Part shown: one piece after another, positions 29,501 through 44,400 of the stretch
How positions within the stretch are numbered: the stretch's first letter is position 1
Layout of the letters: every line of letters starts with the position of its first letter
Assembly (NCBI RefSeq): GCF_022539665.2
Contig: NC_081334.1
Span: forward strand, 806,001-870,000
Source of the DNA: Daphnia carinata
Lineage: Eukaryota > Arthropoda > Branchiopoda > Diplostraca > Daphniidae
Length of the DNA: 64,000 nucleotides
Reading direction: 5' to 3'
Notes under the pieces: model-generated
The model's database searches: none
Told to the model about the DNA's origin: nothing
The model's input: only the letters and a program-made list of their open reading frames with translations
Program-made: the position numbers and the translations under genes

Positions 29501-32500
29501 TTCGATAAAAGGAAAAGATATCTCAACAATGAACATACCAGATGATGTATCACAGACTTCCTTCCTTTGCTTTATTTCGAGGAGACATTACCTGATTTCA
29601 CCTGCCACTTGATGCTAAGTACAGGGTGCCCTTTACTTCCCACAGATCCAAGTGCTATGAAAAAAAAAAAAACTGACAATTTTCTTGTGATGTCATCGAT
29701 GGAAGTTAGATTTTTGAACTAGTTATTTATCTCCTTTTCAATATGTACATAGAATGCAAATACAGAAATACAAACTGTGCATGAATTTCTGTCAGTCTAG
29801 CCCATTACTTGTTTCAATCTTTTGAGCTTACGATGACATAATATACAGCCATTATAAAAGAAACACTATTTGGCGGGGATAGCGAACACAGAACAAACAA
29901 AATTGATTTAAAAAAAAAAAAAAAATTCTATGGTAGTAAAACGTACAGTTAAAAACTGTCTTACAAACACGAAATAAATGATTTAGCAAAACATTAGGAA
30001 GCTCTTCCTTGTCAAACAAAAAACTTCTTGCCGATTCGGGAAGCATCGTAGATCAGGTATGTTCTCTGCGTAAAAAAAAATTATTTCTTTTTTTTTTTTC
30101 TTTTTCATTTTCTTCGTTTTTTTTTTTTTTTTAAAGCAAGGATGGGGCAGGGGGCACGGATTATGGGATATTTTTATATATATAAACACATCTATCTACC
30201 GGCAATGAAAAATAAATCATGAAACATCTCAATTGATTCCACACATGAGCTAAAAAAAAAAAACACATTGACATTTGAATTGCCCTCGACTGTAAAATTT
30301 AAATCTCAAATTCTCGCTAGTTGGTTCATTTTCCTGAGACATGGCGACAAGAGCGCGCTCGATGAAGTGTGAACACGGGGAAAAAGGAGTCGGGGGGAAA
30401 TTTCTGAAGGTACAGGCAAAATCAGCTCAGCGAACGAACAACTGAGTTTCGATCATGCTCTGCGTGAAACTATGGTCTTTGAAGGGAACGTTATACTAAA
30501 GAAAGAAGAACCTGATTTTCGAATGCTAGCGAGGCAAACATTTAAATGGAGTAAAAAAAAAAAGGGCTACATTTTCCTAATTCCATTCTAACGTCCATCA
30601 ATGGCGAAACGTTCACAGATCAGGACGCATTCGAAATGGCGCTGATTTGTCGCTTGCAAAGCACGTAGCTTTCAAAACAGAGGACATTCGCCTTAGCGTC
30701 CTATACGGCGGCAATGTCATCTAAATAGCAAGAAATAAAAAAAAAAAAACACACGAAAACAAAATACAAGCAATCGCGTAATAAAACTACACGGCGCATT
30801 CGAAAAAAAAAAAAAAAAAAAATCAAATGAACGTTTTAAATGATTCGAGCTAAACAACTTTCCCCTTTAACAGTTGTTATAGTTCTGATAGTTTTGTGTG
30901 TATCTACAATAATGGTAAGGACGTGGCTCTGATTGTCCATGAAATTTCCCTCCCTATTCCCACAACCGTATTCTTCACTAAAGATGAATGAATAAAGACG
31001 GACTTTATCGATTCAAAAGATGCGTCGGCTATCATCGAAAAGCAGCAGGATGAGAGAGCAAAGTTCTTCCCCTTCTGGCATTATAAACAAACCGAAACGA
31101 TTAGGCGTTGGTAGGCTGGGGCAGCTACCGCATCTGCATTTTACACTCGAATTTTTCTCAATCCTATTTACATCAGCAGGAGAAAGTCGTTGGAGCGTGT
31201 AACGTTCCTTTTCAAAGTACTTGTGCGGTACACAATACGCATAAAAAAACAAAAAACAAAAAACAAAACAAAATCGTATAACGTGAATGTGGCTGCAAGA
31301 CGTGGAGGGAAAGTTAAACTGCGTTACACCACTCCGTTATCTTTCGGTTTTCAATTTTTGCAGCAGATCAATTCAGCTGGGTTGGTATCATGTGATCAAC
31401 TTAAAAACGAGCTGCCTCCGGTCATAGCCCCGCGACGATAGTAGGCACAGCTTAGAAGTCCTCCTAAATGAAATGAAAAGAAAAAACAATTTTCAATATT
31501 AGTATTCCGAAATTCCATCATCGCATTTTCTTCTTTAATGTTTTCTTTTTTTTTTTTTTTTTTTTTTTTCACGATTGGCTGAAAAAACAAGTCTGGTAAT
31601 AGCAAAGACGACAAATGGCTTATGTATTCGAGGAGGGCGATCAGGTTGGGATGAACGTGAGAAAGCTAAAGCATACGTCTGTGGAAGCTTCATTTTTTAC
31701 TGGTTATGTAACAAAACAAATGTTACGTGTTTAAAATTCCCTGTGATTGTGCAAGCAATGCGGTCATAGTACGGTCTACGCACACGTAAAACAAAAAATA
31801 AAGCTTAAAAAAAAAAATGCGGGATGAAAGCCACGATGCTAACCGCCCTACCCGCAATAAAATGTGCACATGCCTACGCCACCATTTAGGAATGCTCTAA
31901 TCTGCACCTCATCACGTTTGGGGCGGCAATCATAAAAATTTCTACAATAGTTTTCACTGTTGAATTCACGAGAAAAAGAAAAAAAAAAGAGTTGCATAAA
32001 ACTAAAGAGCGATAAGACGACATACAGGAGCTGATCACGATAAACGGCGTTCGTGATAAACGTTAAATTATTTGATTATACTAGTGGCAAACTCTATGCC
32101 CCATCCCCATCACCTAAACATTCCTTTGCCCCGACTATGCGACAATCAGTGCGACGTTCTTCTAAGGAAGTGGGGGTCAACAAAGACGAGGTGTTAAAAG
32201 AAGAAAGCGCTACCCGTCCAAAGCATTAGAAAGCCCGGTATTATAACTAATATGCAAAACATAGAATAGCTGATGGCGCTTACCTTCGTTAGTGTTTTGT
32301 TGGTAGCGGCAAGCACAATAGCGGATAGGTAGTTTTAAAACCAAGCATGGCGTGTTAGTTGTTTGGATTGAAAATAATAATAATAATAATAATAATGTCG
32401 CGATCAAAACATTTTTAAAAATCTAAAAACATTAGAGCTCTCATCATTCCCAATTTGTCTTCCCCCCCCCCCCCTCCATTGTTTTTAAAAAATTTTTTTT

Positions 32501-32582
32501 TTTTTTTTTTTTTTTTGGCCAATGTTGCGTTTGTGCAATCTGTTTTTTTGTTTATGATGTGTGACTTGGATGGTGCGTGTAT
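29501..32582 (-). other. Probable FOXO 3' UTR and downstream flank
   Basis: About 3 kb after the FOXO stop without a conserved ORF. It is full of A and T runs of 9-20 bases and has an AAT microsatellite near 32376-32396. The reverse-strand AATAAA near 29569 could be a distal poly(A) signal. The 3' UTR extent is an inference. Confidence 0.4.
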
Positions 32583-35500
32583 CTATCGTACCCAGGATCG
32601 CCCAGGTGCCAGAGCTGCTAGAGAACACAACGGCGGCGGCTGCGACGACACCACTGAGGAAGACAGAGTGCCACCGGAAGCCGGAACAGACGTGGACGAT
32701 GTACCGAAATGAGCCATATTATTAAAATCGCCACTGTTGACTGTCGGCTGCGTGGCGTGGTGATTCAGGTGGTGCTGTTGCAGGTAATGGTGATGATGGT
32801 GTTGCTGCTGATGCAGTCCGAGCTGGTACTGCTGCTGCTGGTGCTGCTGTTGCATCATTTGCTGATGCTGACTAAAATTGAAATCCAGAGATCCGTCCAT
32901 GCTGAGCTCATGCTTAATGACTTCGTCGACGTTACAATCTTCGAAGCCACCCTGCAGCGAATCTAGATTCAGATCCAGGTCGTTTGGCATCAAGCCGGAT
33001 ACGACGCCGTTATTATTCAGCACACCCATAAGGTGGCTCATGACTTGAGACGGCGTTGGGGTTGTCTCCGATTCGTGACGAATGTGCTCAGGCGGACTAG
33101 GGCTGTGGCTGGAGCTGTTGTTACCCTGAGCTAGGGCGGCCCGCAGTAAACCTGAGCCACTACTTCCGATGGCGTTGCAATTGTTTGTCGAAGCCAAGTT
33201 GACCAGCCCCGACTGCGACGAAGTGCAGAAACGTCCCAAGACAGGAAGGCCGCTAACGTAGCCAACGTTGCTCAGTCCGCTATTGCAGCTGTTGTGACGC
33301 TGCTGTTGATCCAGCAAGTGAGGCGGCGACAGCGAATGCAAATTATGGGACGGAGATAGACCCTGTTGGTTTTTCGTTTGAAAATCAAATGAATTAAAAG
33401 ACATTTCTTTCAACTGATTGATCACGATATATACCTGCAAGGTGGCCATCGAATAAGGAGGCGGTGCATCGTTCGGCCCGTTGATGATCCTCTGCGGCTG
33501 CGGCGATCGTCCCATTCCTGAAGACACTGCTCTTCCCGACGACGTGGACGAGGATGAAGAGGCAGAGCCCCCTAGCGAATGATAATCCTGCTGGGATGGC
33601 TGCTGCTGGCCGGCGTAAGGTGACGCGTAGCTGGCCTGATGGCACAAACTATAGCCGTTGCTGTTCGTTGCCGACGAGGCCGACGGTGATTGCTGCTGCC
33701 GCTTTTGCTGGATGTTGGCCGGCGAGTTGGTCGATGACTTGGAGGCGGCCGACGGGGCCAGAAACCCATTCTCGCGGATCTTCATACTTTCCGCGATATT
33801 GTCGACCAACTGATCCGGATTGAAGCGATCGTTGCCGCCACTTGTTGGTTGGCCGTAGACGTCGGCGGTGGAGGGGTAGTCTTGAGGACTCCACGGGCTG
33901 TCCTGTACTTCGGATTCCGGTACGGCGGGAATTGGTGAGAGACGGCCGATAGAGCTGGCATTGGACGAGGCTCGAGGTCGGAAATCACCCGGACTCAGCT
34001 GTTGCAACTGATAGTGCGGATGGCCACCGTGCGAATGCGACAGCGAGTGGTGAAGTTGCGGCGATTCGGGGAACATGTCCAAACCCTCGGAAACGGAAGA
34101 ACTAGGCGACGGCGTCGTCATCAAACCCGCTCGTAACGCTTCAACCTGTTTTAACATTTGATTTATTTTTTAAATTATTATTATGTGCTACATCGTCGTC
34201 GATTGACGTTCAAAATGGATTGGGTTTTTCACTATTTGTTCCCCGACACAAAGAAAATTGCGCATTTGGTTGGAATTCTGGGAAAAGGGATCCCTCCTTG
34301 ATTTGAAGGGAGGACATTGTGTTCACCATTTTATGAGAGGGTAATCAGGGCCGGTGAAGACTGGCGTCACATCACCGGTAAAACGAAATGCAAATAGCTT
34401 TGAATAACCGTACAGAGAAGGAACAACGTTCACGTTCGCTTGCACAAACAAGAACGTCTCGTTCCATCATGTTCGAAGCACTTGACGAACGTTCGTCACT
34501 CTAAACGAACAACGACGTCGTCATCAGCTCGTCCTCATCACGAACGATGAATATTCACCAAGAGAAGGAGGGAAAAAAAAAAAAGGGTGGGATGAAAAAA
34601 AAAAATAAATCAAATGCCACGTTTTGATTGGGTGTCAACATCGAATAGAAGGAATCTTAACACGGTCCATAGTTTTTTTTTTTATCAAAGTCGAGATGAA
34701 TGGAAACGAATGAATTTCGGAGCTGATTCAAACTTGTTCTGCTGGCTATCATTTAAAACGACTAGCGTTTGTAATTAGAACGACGAGCATATGCTTTCCT
34801 ACATAATCACGAGCATTTGTCCGATAACCTCTGCGGACCCAAAAAAAAAAAAAAAAAAAAACCTTTCGATTTTTACTAGAGCAAAAAAAAAAAAAAAAAC
34901 GAGACGAGACGACCATTCAAGTCCAGAGTTCATCTGTGATTTCTTAGCCAGTCGTGGACTGAACCTAAAGCCTCCCCGACGACTAGCGTTTGTTTCTCGA
35001 ATCGCGTATAGCCTTGCGCAACAAGACACTCCTTACATTTCATCAGTGTCAACACTTCAAAAGCCACGCATTCAAAAAATTACATCATCCAAACAATTTG
35101 CCTTGAATTGCAAATCGTCCTAGTAGCAAAGCCATCCTTTCAATAAAAATCTCTGAATAAATAGCTTCATTTTTTACATCTATTTTGAAGGTAAAATAGA
35201 AAAAAACAAAACAAAAAATAAACAAATAACTATCTCTTGAAGAATGCGATTGGTCGTACCTTCTTTTTGACTCGTCCTCGCTTCTTCTCGTATTTGGAGG
35301 TCTCCATGGAAGTGGCTCGGCGACGGGCTGATTTTCCTGGTTTGGCATCCGGGTTGATCATCCACCACGACGATTTGCCAGTCCCCTCATTTTGCACCCG
35401 CATGAATCGGTTGTGCAACGATAAATTGTGGCGAATTGAATTCTAAAAAAATGTTTCAAAAAAACAAAAACCAAACAAAACCATTTTTTAATTGAATTTT

Positions 35501-35834
35501 ACATCATTCGTAGCCATTTAAATATTGTTATTGCTCTTTCATTATTCTCCATCAAATAAAGGCAAACCCTTTCGCTTTAAAACCTATTTAAAATCTATGC
35601 TTACAATAAAATGAGATTTTTTTTTTTTCTTTCGAGCACCATTTTATTACTCATCCCCCTACCAGTTCGCTGATGAGCGAACTACCAGTTTTTTTTTTTT
35701 TTCGATGAAAGCGGAAGGTTTAAAAAAAAAAACCTTTGCTCTTTTCAGAACCTCTCGGCTAGGGAAAGGGGGAGAAGGTGGGTAGTCGGGAGAGAAGCGA
35801 GATTGATTGATGATTACAAAAGAGCATATAGGAG

Positions 35835-35894
<60 letters not shown>

Positions 35895-37936
35895 CTGCGG
35901 GAGTAAAAAAAAGAGCTCGCCATTTTTCCTGTCGGTTTCAATGGCCGAACAGCGGGAGAAGAACGATCGCCCGGCTAAGACCAGCAGTGCTAACTTTGAA
36001 AATAGTGAAAGATGGACTGTCGTCGGTAGTGGCAGGTCGTTTTTTTCATTCCCGTATTCAAAAGAGATCGACCAGAGTAGAGCAGACAGGCAGACGAGAG
36101 AGAAAAAAAGGGTGGGGGGAGGGGGAGGCTAGGAGCTTTTTACATAGGAAAAAAAAAAAAATGATAAGGCGCAGCCCTTTTAATACCAAACGATTATGAA
36201 AATGAGATCAATGGTTATTGCAGCCCTGTACAATATATATACTTTTAAGGACGGAGTGGGCTTGAAGAAAACTCTCTCAAAAGACGAAGATGAATGAAAT
36301 GTCGAGAGTGCTGGCTCCGTCGCTGAAACCTGGCCCTCGTTTGATTAATGATAACTTTGATTCTTCTTCTTCTTTGCTATACCACTATACACATTTTATT
36401 TTTTTTTATTTTTTTTTGCTTTTCTTCCCTTTAACAACTCAATGTATAGCAAACGATGTTGAAAACTTTGCTTGAGAAATGGTACGAAGGCTTGTAACAA
36501 ACGTTCTCGACGAGTGGATTCAACATCAAGAGAAAATGAAAGCGCCAGACACATCAAAAAAAAAAAAAAAAAAAAAGAGCGACACGAGTCCAGGAGGGCT
36601 CGATGGGGGTCTGATAGTGAACACCTACAAGTTTCATTGCTTGTTGGATTTATCTGTAATCAAAACAAAGACGAGTCTCCCTCTCACCCCACCTTTAGCC
36701 GTGTTTGATTCAAAGTGTATCGGATGGATTGGGCATTCGGACACTAGAGAATCATTTAAAAAAACAAAAAAAAAAAAACAATTCATGGAACACGGGATTT
36801 TGTTATGACCTTAGCTGACTGAGACATCATGTTTCAACATGAAAAATATTAAATCGCATTTTTTTTTTCTTCTCATTTCAACGGTAACAATTCCCTCCGC
36901 TTTTTTTTTTTTCTTATTTCAAAGGAAACCTTCAACGCATCGTTCATCACTCAGATTTTTTCTTCTTCTTCTTCTTCGTATGCAGCAAACGCTGATATTT
37001 TAGCCAGACCAGGATAGGGGTGAGGACAAGAGGGGGAGACGGGCGACAGTGAAAACTATCCATCAACTCGGCCTGTCCTGATTATTTTTGCTTGCATTCA
37101 TTTCCTGGGCCGAGCGTCGACGCGAACGCGTAAAAATATGGCAGATCGTAAACCTGATATTCATATATAACCGTGCTATTTGGGTGGCCATCACTCCCTA
37201 CTCAATAGGAATATTTTTTTAAGAGGCACGCAAGTGAATTCGACCGAATGGAGAGCCATCGGACTTGTCCACCGTGATCAATGAATTGAACTATTATATA
37301 TTAATTTTTTTTTTTTTTTTTCGTGTACCCTTCCAATATTTTCGTGAACCCTTTCTAAATTTAATGGAAAAAAAAAGGAGATTGAATTAAACAATAAGAA
37401 TGTAAAACGTTAGTTTGGCGGGGTGGGTACGTAGATATGATTGCAGCTCTCGTTGCGCGAGTCGATCCCAATAAAAAGACGTTACCCGATTCAGACTAAC
37501 AAATACATTTTTTTTTTTCTAGGCTGTCCAATCATAGTGGTGTTTTTTTTTTGTATGCCTGTTTCGCTTTATCGATCTGACGAACGACGTCAATATCAGA
37601 TCTCATATCTGCGAAATGCGGTTTTGACGGGCCAGAAGGAGCAATAAAGACATTTTTTTTTTTTTTTTTTTTACTCAATCGAAATTTCAACCCAGGTACC
37701 CGGTATTCTTCATTCTCTTCATCCTCGTGCCATTTCCAAAACATCCTTTCCCCGCCAAGTGCCGGAAATCGAATTTTTCAAAAAAATTATTTGTGTAAAT
37801 GCTACTTCTATGCATAGATGGCAGCACCGGAGTATAATTGACAATAAAAGATAGAGAGAAAAAAAAAAAGAAGAAAAACCAGAGTCAGGGCAATATGGTA
37901 GAGTTGACAATACAGTTCAAAAAAAAAAAACGTCGA

Positions 37937-37972
<36 letters not shown>

Positions 37973-38407
37973 AGGAACGACAGTGTTGTTCCAAAGTCTA
38001 ATAGACGCGTCGAAATGCATAGCCGAGAGAACGGAAACCTAACGGGAAGGCTGTCAACATGATTGCGCTGCCCGCGTATTCAATCAATCAAGTGGCGACG
38101 GAGGGGAAGAAGCCCAACATGATCGGACGGAAGCTGAACGAAAGCTCCCCCAAACAAATTTGTATTCGTCTTTTAAAATAAAATAATAAATAAGAAAAAA
38201 AAAAAAAAAAAGAGGGTACGACGTAACTTGTACGAATCACGAGTTCACTGAATTCGCCCGAGCCCCGTGTAACGCAAACGAATAGGAGAAAGATGGACGA
38301 CACTAACCAAAAGTTGGTAGCCTCGTCACTATCGATAAGCAAACACGCCTACGGACTCGACCCTTCAACCTTAAACCGCAATCAAAAACAATTTGTTTTT
38401 TTAAATG

Positions 38408-38441
<34 letters not shown>

Positions 38442-41400
38442 AAACTAAAGCCACAACTTTGCCGAGCTCAGGCGTTCCAGATCTGATTTCGATACGCACA
38501 AAACTAGAGCTACGTCGACAAAGTGTGTTAGCTCGTCACATCACGCGCACACAATTTCCTATCTGTTTTATCAATTTGGCCAAAATTGAACGACCGTTGT
38601 GTCATTGGGTCCACGTGCCACATGTGGCACGTGTACGTTTCAAGTGAGAAAGAAGGAAAAAAAAAAAAAACCCCGATGTATCCAGGTATTTTCGTTCGTT
38701 CAACTTGACACACGCGGGAAGGGTGCGTACCCACCGCTTAACGGCCCAACGGAATTAAATAGCAGCTCTAACATACTGTACTTAACTCTATTTTTTTTTT
38801 CTCTGTACTTGTTCGGCAGACCCTATAGCACGTGAGTAAATAAAAGCGAGAACGATCGAAGCGAAAAGTACCTGGAAAAAAAAAAAAGAAACAGGTGGAT
38901 CTGCGACTAACGCGGCCACATGTTGCGGTGACGTAAGAACAGGGGGGTTGGTACCACAACCAACGGTACGCATGTTGCGCCCTAAGTACGCATATCCATG
39001 ACCTATTCACACTAACCCAATAGTATTTTTTAGGGGGGGGGGGGGGGGTTGACCCTTTCGAAACTTTTGAGGGATTTAACGGATAGAAAAAAAATATAAA
39101 TAAATAAAAATTTTAAAAAATTGGATGCAGTTCGTGAAACGCCTACTGGGGACACGAACGGATAAGATAGGCCGTCTCAGATTTTGCCTGGACATCAGGA
39201 AGGACAAAGGGGGCATTTTTTTTTTTTTCTTTCGTTAAATCTTTTGCCTCCCTTTTTTTCTTTTTCTTTTTCGACCTCTCATTTTTTTTTTTTTTTTCTG
39301 TTGGGGGCTATTCCTAGGCGCCTATCGCGGTGGGCCAAACAAAAAACTAGGTCACTTGTGCGGGTGGGGGGCTATGACATCGGGCCGATACAGTTCATTC
39401 CTGCCGCCCTGATTTTGGTTTTTTTTTTATGATTGCCGTCGAATCTGCACCGAAGAGGGCCAAGTCTGCCAATATAGACCTTCAATTTCCAGCCTTTTTT
39501 TTTGTGGTCTTGGTCGGAATGATTGTTGCGGATATAAAAAAAAATAAAAAATAAAAAATAAGTAAGAAAACGGTGCTTTTTTAACTCCCCTATACGGGAA
39601 GGCTATTTCCCTTAAATCTCGCCCTTTTTATTTTGGTTTTTACTCGGTGCCAGAAATTCGCACTTTTCAACATGTTGCCTTTTGTCTTTCATGACTAGCC
39701 GACAGACGAGCAAAAGGCAACTGGAACCGCCGTCGCTTTGATCCATTTGTTTTTATGACGATCTCGCACGACATGTTAGCGGCCTATGACAAACCGGTAC
39801 GACCTTTGTTGACCTCTTCATTTCTACCGTTGCAAAATCCAGGCCAAATTTGATTGGGTTTTTTAAAAACCTGCTTTTAAAAAGACCCCCGGTGGGTTTT
39901 TTTTGTTTTGTTTTCTGTCCATCACGTACAATTGCATAACTTCCATAAATGAATCGAAATAGAAAAAAAAAACAAAAAAACGAAAGAGAGATGGGTTATT
40001 GGCCGCACGTACGACGTGTTGGACAACATGTGACTTTCGCAAACAAGGTTGCACGCCATCGTTACGAGCCGATTAGAATTCGAAATGATTGCGGTCCAAT
40101 GAAAATAAAAGGAAACGTAAAAAAACAAAAAAAACAAATCATTTCGATTGATAAGCTTTGAAATTTGCTTCGTCGTTGGGACTGTTCAAAGTTATAGCAA
40201 TCGATCTTCATCTATCGCCGTGGTGAGGCAATCGTTAAGCCACGTGCCGATCAACTTTGGCCAATCGTCTATTACACTAGCGCGTCGATGTAACGCACTT
40301 GTTTACATCGAATCAACAAAAAAAAGGAAGAACTATTGGCCAGATGATTAAGAGCTTTCGACTGATTTATCGCAAGAAGAGAACAACGTCCCTCAAGAAA
40401 ACACGAAGCAAGACAAGACGAATTTTTCAAAGAATCTGACACGGCCGGCCTTGATGATTTTCATAAGAAGCTCGAGGTCGATTTCAAAAAAAAAAAAAAA
40501 AAAAAAAAAAGAAAAATCTTGCACCGACTTTGAGATGCAGGAAATCGACAAAAAAAAAAAATGAGGAAAGGTCGAAAGACACGCCTAGGCGGAATCTTCT
40601 CAGAAGATGACCTTATAACACAGCTCGCACTTCCAGGGCTTATTTCTTCTTAATAGACCTTGATAGAATAGACTTTTATTTCCCACTCTCTGGCGAACAC
40701 ATATATGTATATATATTTTTTGTTATTGACTTAAAAAATCGAAATGTAAATCCTTATTTAAGTACTCCAAAAAAACAAAAAAAAAAAAATTGACCCTGTT
40801 CTCAAATGTGCCCAACGTGACCGCTAGGGGTAAACATCTAGGGCTTTTATACAGTATATATACACATATTTTTGTATACAAGCTGTTAAACAAGACGAAC
40901 GTTCTATTGGAAAATTCTGAATGTACGACACTCGAATAAATAAGAAGAAAAGAAAAGAATGGGATAGAATGGTATATACACCGGACCTCGTACATGTAGT
41001 TACAGTTGATTAGACGATATGGTGAAGCACATCGCGTCCGGACGGAAGAAGGGTGAGAGAATGAAAAGTTGCAGTAATCCACACTTCCGCTACAGCAACA
41101 AAAAGGAGATTTGGCCAACTCTTTTTTTTCTTTTTTTTCACAATTTTTTTTTCCCCCCTCTCTTTTGATTTTATTTTTTTTCTCACTCTTTCTTTCGCCC
41201 ACATATGCTTGTAAGAGTCTCTCTCTCTCTCTCTTTTTAGCAAACGATCTGCCAAAATGCGAAGGGGGTGAATAGAAAGAAAAGAGAGACCCCTCTCTAC
41301 TTCTGAAAAAGCAGAAAAGGGGTTACAGCAAAACGAGAGAAAAGAAGAGGGGGTTGCGAATTTCACATCCCCCTCTTCTTTTCTTCTGTTGTATGGTCCC

Positions 41401-44400
41401 GCCAAATCCCGCATGGTAACCAACCGATACAACATCAATGAAGAATAGAATTCTTTTTTTTTTTTTTGAAAAAAAAAAAGGGGTGGTTGTCGCCCTCGGG
41501 TAGGCTCCAATATGAAAGCAAAAACATCAGATGTGACCAAAAAGCGCAAAAATGGCCGCTGTGCTCATCTACGTACCTCACTGCAAATCAAAAACTCGCG
41601 ACACTAAACGAGAACATCACGTCACGAATCGCCTCTTTGACACAAAATTTTGAAAAATGACTTTTTTTGATTTTGTTTTGAAATTTTCAAACGATTTTCA
41701 AAAGATGCAAGGCAAACCATATTAGTCATAGGATAAGAGAATGTGCGATGAAGCCTTGGGTTTGTTCACCTTCGTTTCGTGAAGGGCATTCATGAAAAGA
41801 AGAAAACCATTTGGCATGTTTCTTTTTTTTTTTTTTTTCACAGAGAATTGAAGCTCTCTTCTCTGGTTTTTGCTTCTCTTCTCCCTCCCCCCCCCCCCCT
41901 TCATGTCCGAATTTAACCCCGTCGGTCGACCTTGGTAACGCGTCGGTAACGCGTCGGCGGACCGGTCGGCGAACCCCTTTCGCTAAAAATTCTCCTTTTT
42001 TTTTTTTTTTTTTTTTTTTTTTGGTTTTGGCCATCACCCTATGTGTTCGTTTCTGTTCTTCATTTTTTTTTTTTTTTCTTCTTCTTCTCCCCCCCCTCCC
42101 TTATGCACCACTCTTCACCCCTACCAGCACGCACATCCCCCCTCTTTTTTTTTTTTTTTTGCAAGTTTCGGCGAATAAGCAAAAGAATTTCGGCACAACA
42201 CGAGGGTTCCAACCCTCCCCTTCGTAACCAAGTACGGCCGTTCACGAATAGAATTCTCTTTTTTTTTTTTTTCAGAAAGAAAGAAAGAAAACTCTTTTTT
42301 TTTTTTGCCTATTTCCTAAAAAACGTTTGGTATTAACGGTGAACGTTGAAGAAGAAAAACAAAAAAATTCCACAAAGGCGAGATGTAGATCAACAGTATC
42401 CCTTTTTATTCTTCTTAAAGAAGACACGAATAGAAAAAAATGTGTCATGAAAAAAAAAAAGTAAAATAAAAGATGATTCGATTAGGAGGCTCTGTCGTTG
42501 TCGATGCGAGCCATCAGCTAATTAGCTGCTGGTTCCAGCTTTCTTTTTCCCTCTGTCTGTCATGTCTAGCCAAAGCTAAAAAAAAAAAAAAAAAGAACTT
42601 CCAATGCATTCCTCGTCAGCATAGGCCATGTTCTTATATATATATATATATACTTATAAATATATGAAAAATTGTAGAGGGGAAAAAGGAAAGAGAAAAA
42701 AAAAAAAGGGTCGCTCGATGACCCTATTCGCGACTGCACCTCATTCTCTTTAGGGGTTATATTGTTACTCCCTAGCACACACATACACACACACACACAC
42801 ACGGTATATTGTTTGCGTGTGTGTGTGTGTGAGTGGGAAAATGGCAACTCTCCCTTCGCCAATTCCAGGCGTTTCGCCATTCTTAGAGGGGGCTTTTGTA
42901 ACCCGATCTGACCCTGGATAGGCCCCAAACCACCCTCTGGGTTCTGTAATGGCCTCTTCTTGTGTATAACCCCCTTCTTTTTCTTTTTTTTTTTTTTTCA
43001 GGGACGAAGGGTAGAGCCACTGTAACCCTCCCCATAACCCTTTTGCTTTCTTCAGCATCTTCTTCGCCAATTCTTTTTTTTCTATTTTGCAGGGCTGTGT
43101 GTGTGTCGTGACCCTTTCGATGACCTCGTTCTCCACCCCCCCGTAGGTATACAGGCTTTACTCGCTTCTTTTCATAAAAAGTAAAAGGGGAAGGTATTCT
43201 GCACCTTTTCCACACACACACACACAACTGAAGGATATTATTATGATCAAAAGGATTTTTTTTTTAAGTATACGAGATTATAATTTTTTTTTTTTGCCTC
43301 CCTCACCAAAACATAATTTTAAGTCTCCCAGAAGATTTCGAGGTTGTGAAACGAGCAATCGGCAAATGAAATCACAAAATTATTGGAGGGTAGAAAATCC
43401 AGTGGCCTATCCTTGTAGATCAACGAAAACAAAAATGAAGATCACAATCAAATATGAATAACAGTAGACGAACGGTTTCATTGACTCAAAGAAAAGAATT
43501 CGGTGTGGATATTAAGAACCCCGAATGGTAATTGGAATCAACGATGGCGTGTTGGAAAAGAGCCTCGGCTCTAGTAACCGGTCAAACATCCTAACACGTT
43601 TTTTTTTTTTTTTCAAAGCCACTCTTTTGATGTATTCAATCGTTTCTTTTTAGAAAACAAAAAAAAAAAAAAATTAATAAAAAAAAAAAAAAGGGAGAAA
43701 GACACTAGATATGCACGCAACGCATTTCTTGCTTTCATCATCAATTCATGGTTTCCATATCTTAGCGATCGAATAGCAACGCACAGGAAATGACGATCCG
43801 GAGAATCGAATCCATTGTCTATTCCGTTATGGCTGTCATACGCCACACACACACCGATTCATTTAAATCAAGTACATTTAAAATATACCTGCCAAATTTT
43901 TTTAAAAATAAAGACATACGTCTTAATCCAGAAGTCGCTTTAAAATCAAAAAAAAAAAAATTGAATATATTAAACGCGAGTGGCGAAAGACGTGAGACGC
44001 AAGGCAAGCCCAGATAGCGATGGAAATGAAAAAGATATGAAAAAAAAAAAAAAAAAAAACTACACCGCATTAGTTTAGTTCTTTTTGATAGGTGCCGTGA
44101 CGTCACAACGACCATTGCCGGCGCCATCTCTGTAAAGGAGCCTGTGGCGCAAAAAAATACACACACACATACACGAAAAAAAAAAAAAGGAGAACATCCA
44201 AACACGCGTGACGTCACGGCTTCTTGGAGGCAAAACCTCCAAGGCCGCTCCACACTTGTACACTCGTCTGTCACGTGACGGCTTTCTCATTTTCACCGTG
44301 GCGGACGCCGACTTCTCTCTCACGACCCAACGGCGTCGAATACAAGCTCCCCCCCCCCTCCATCCTCCGTATGTTCTCTGGGTTTTTGTCTTTATGTTAT

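Noticed and set aside
32455-33894. ORFs on the plus strand and other frames within FOXO exon 3
   Set aside because: GC- and CAG-rich FOXO coding sequence keeps other frames open by chance; none has conserved sequence.
35807-36199. ORFs over the GA repeat and A/T runs in the FOXO intron
   Set aside because: Translations of microsatellite and homopolymer sequence, with no codon pattern.
42043-43227. Several overlapping ORFs of 90-120 codons
   Set aside because: They are translations of T/A runs and CA repeats in FOXO intron 1, with no splice-bounded conserved peptide.
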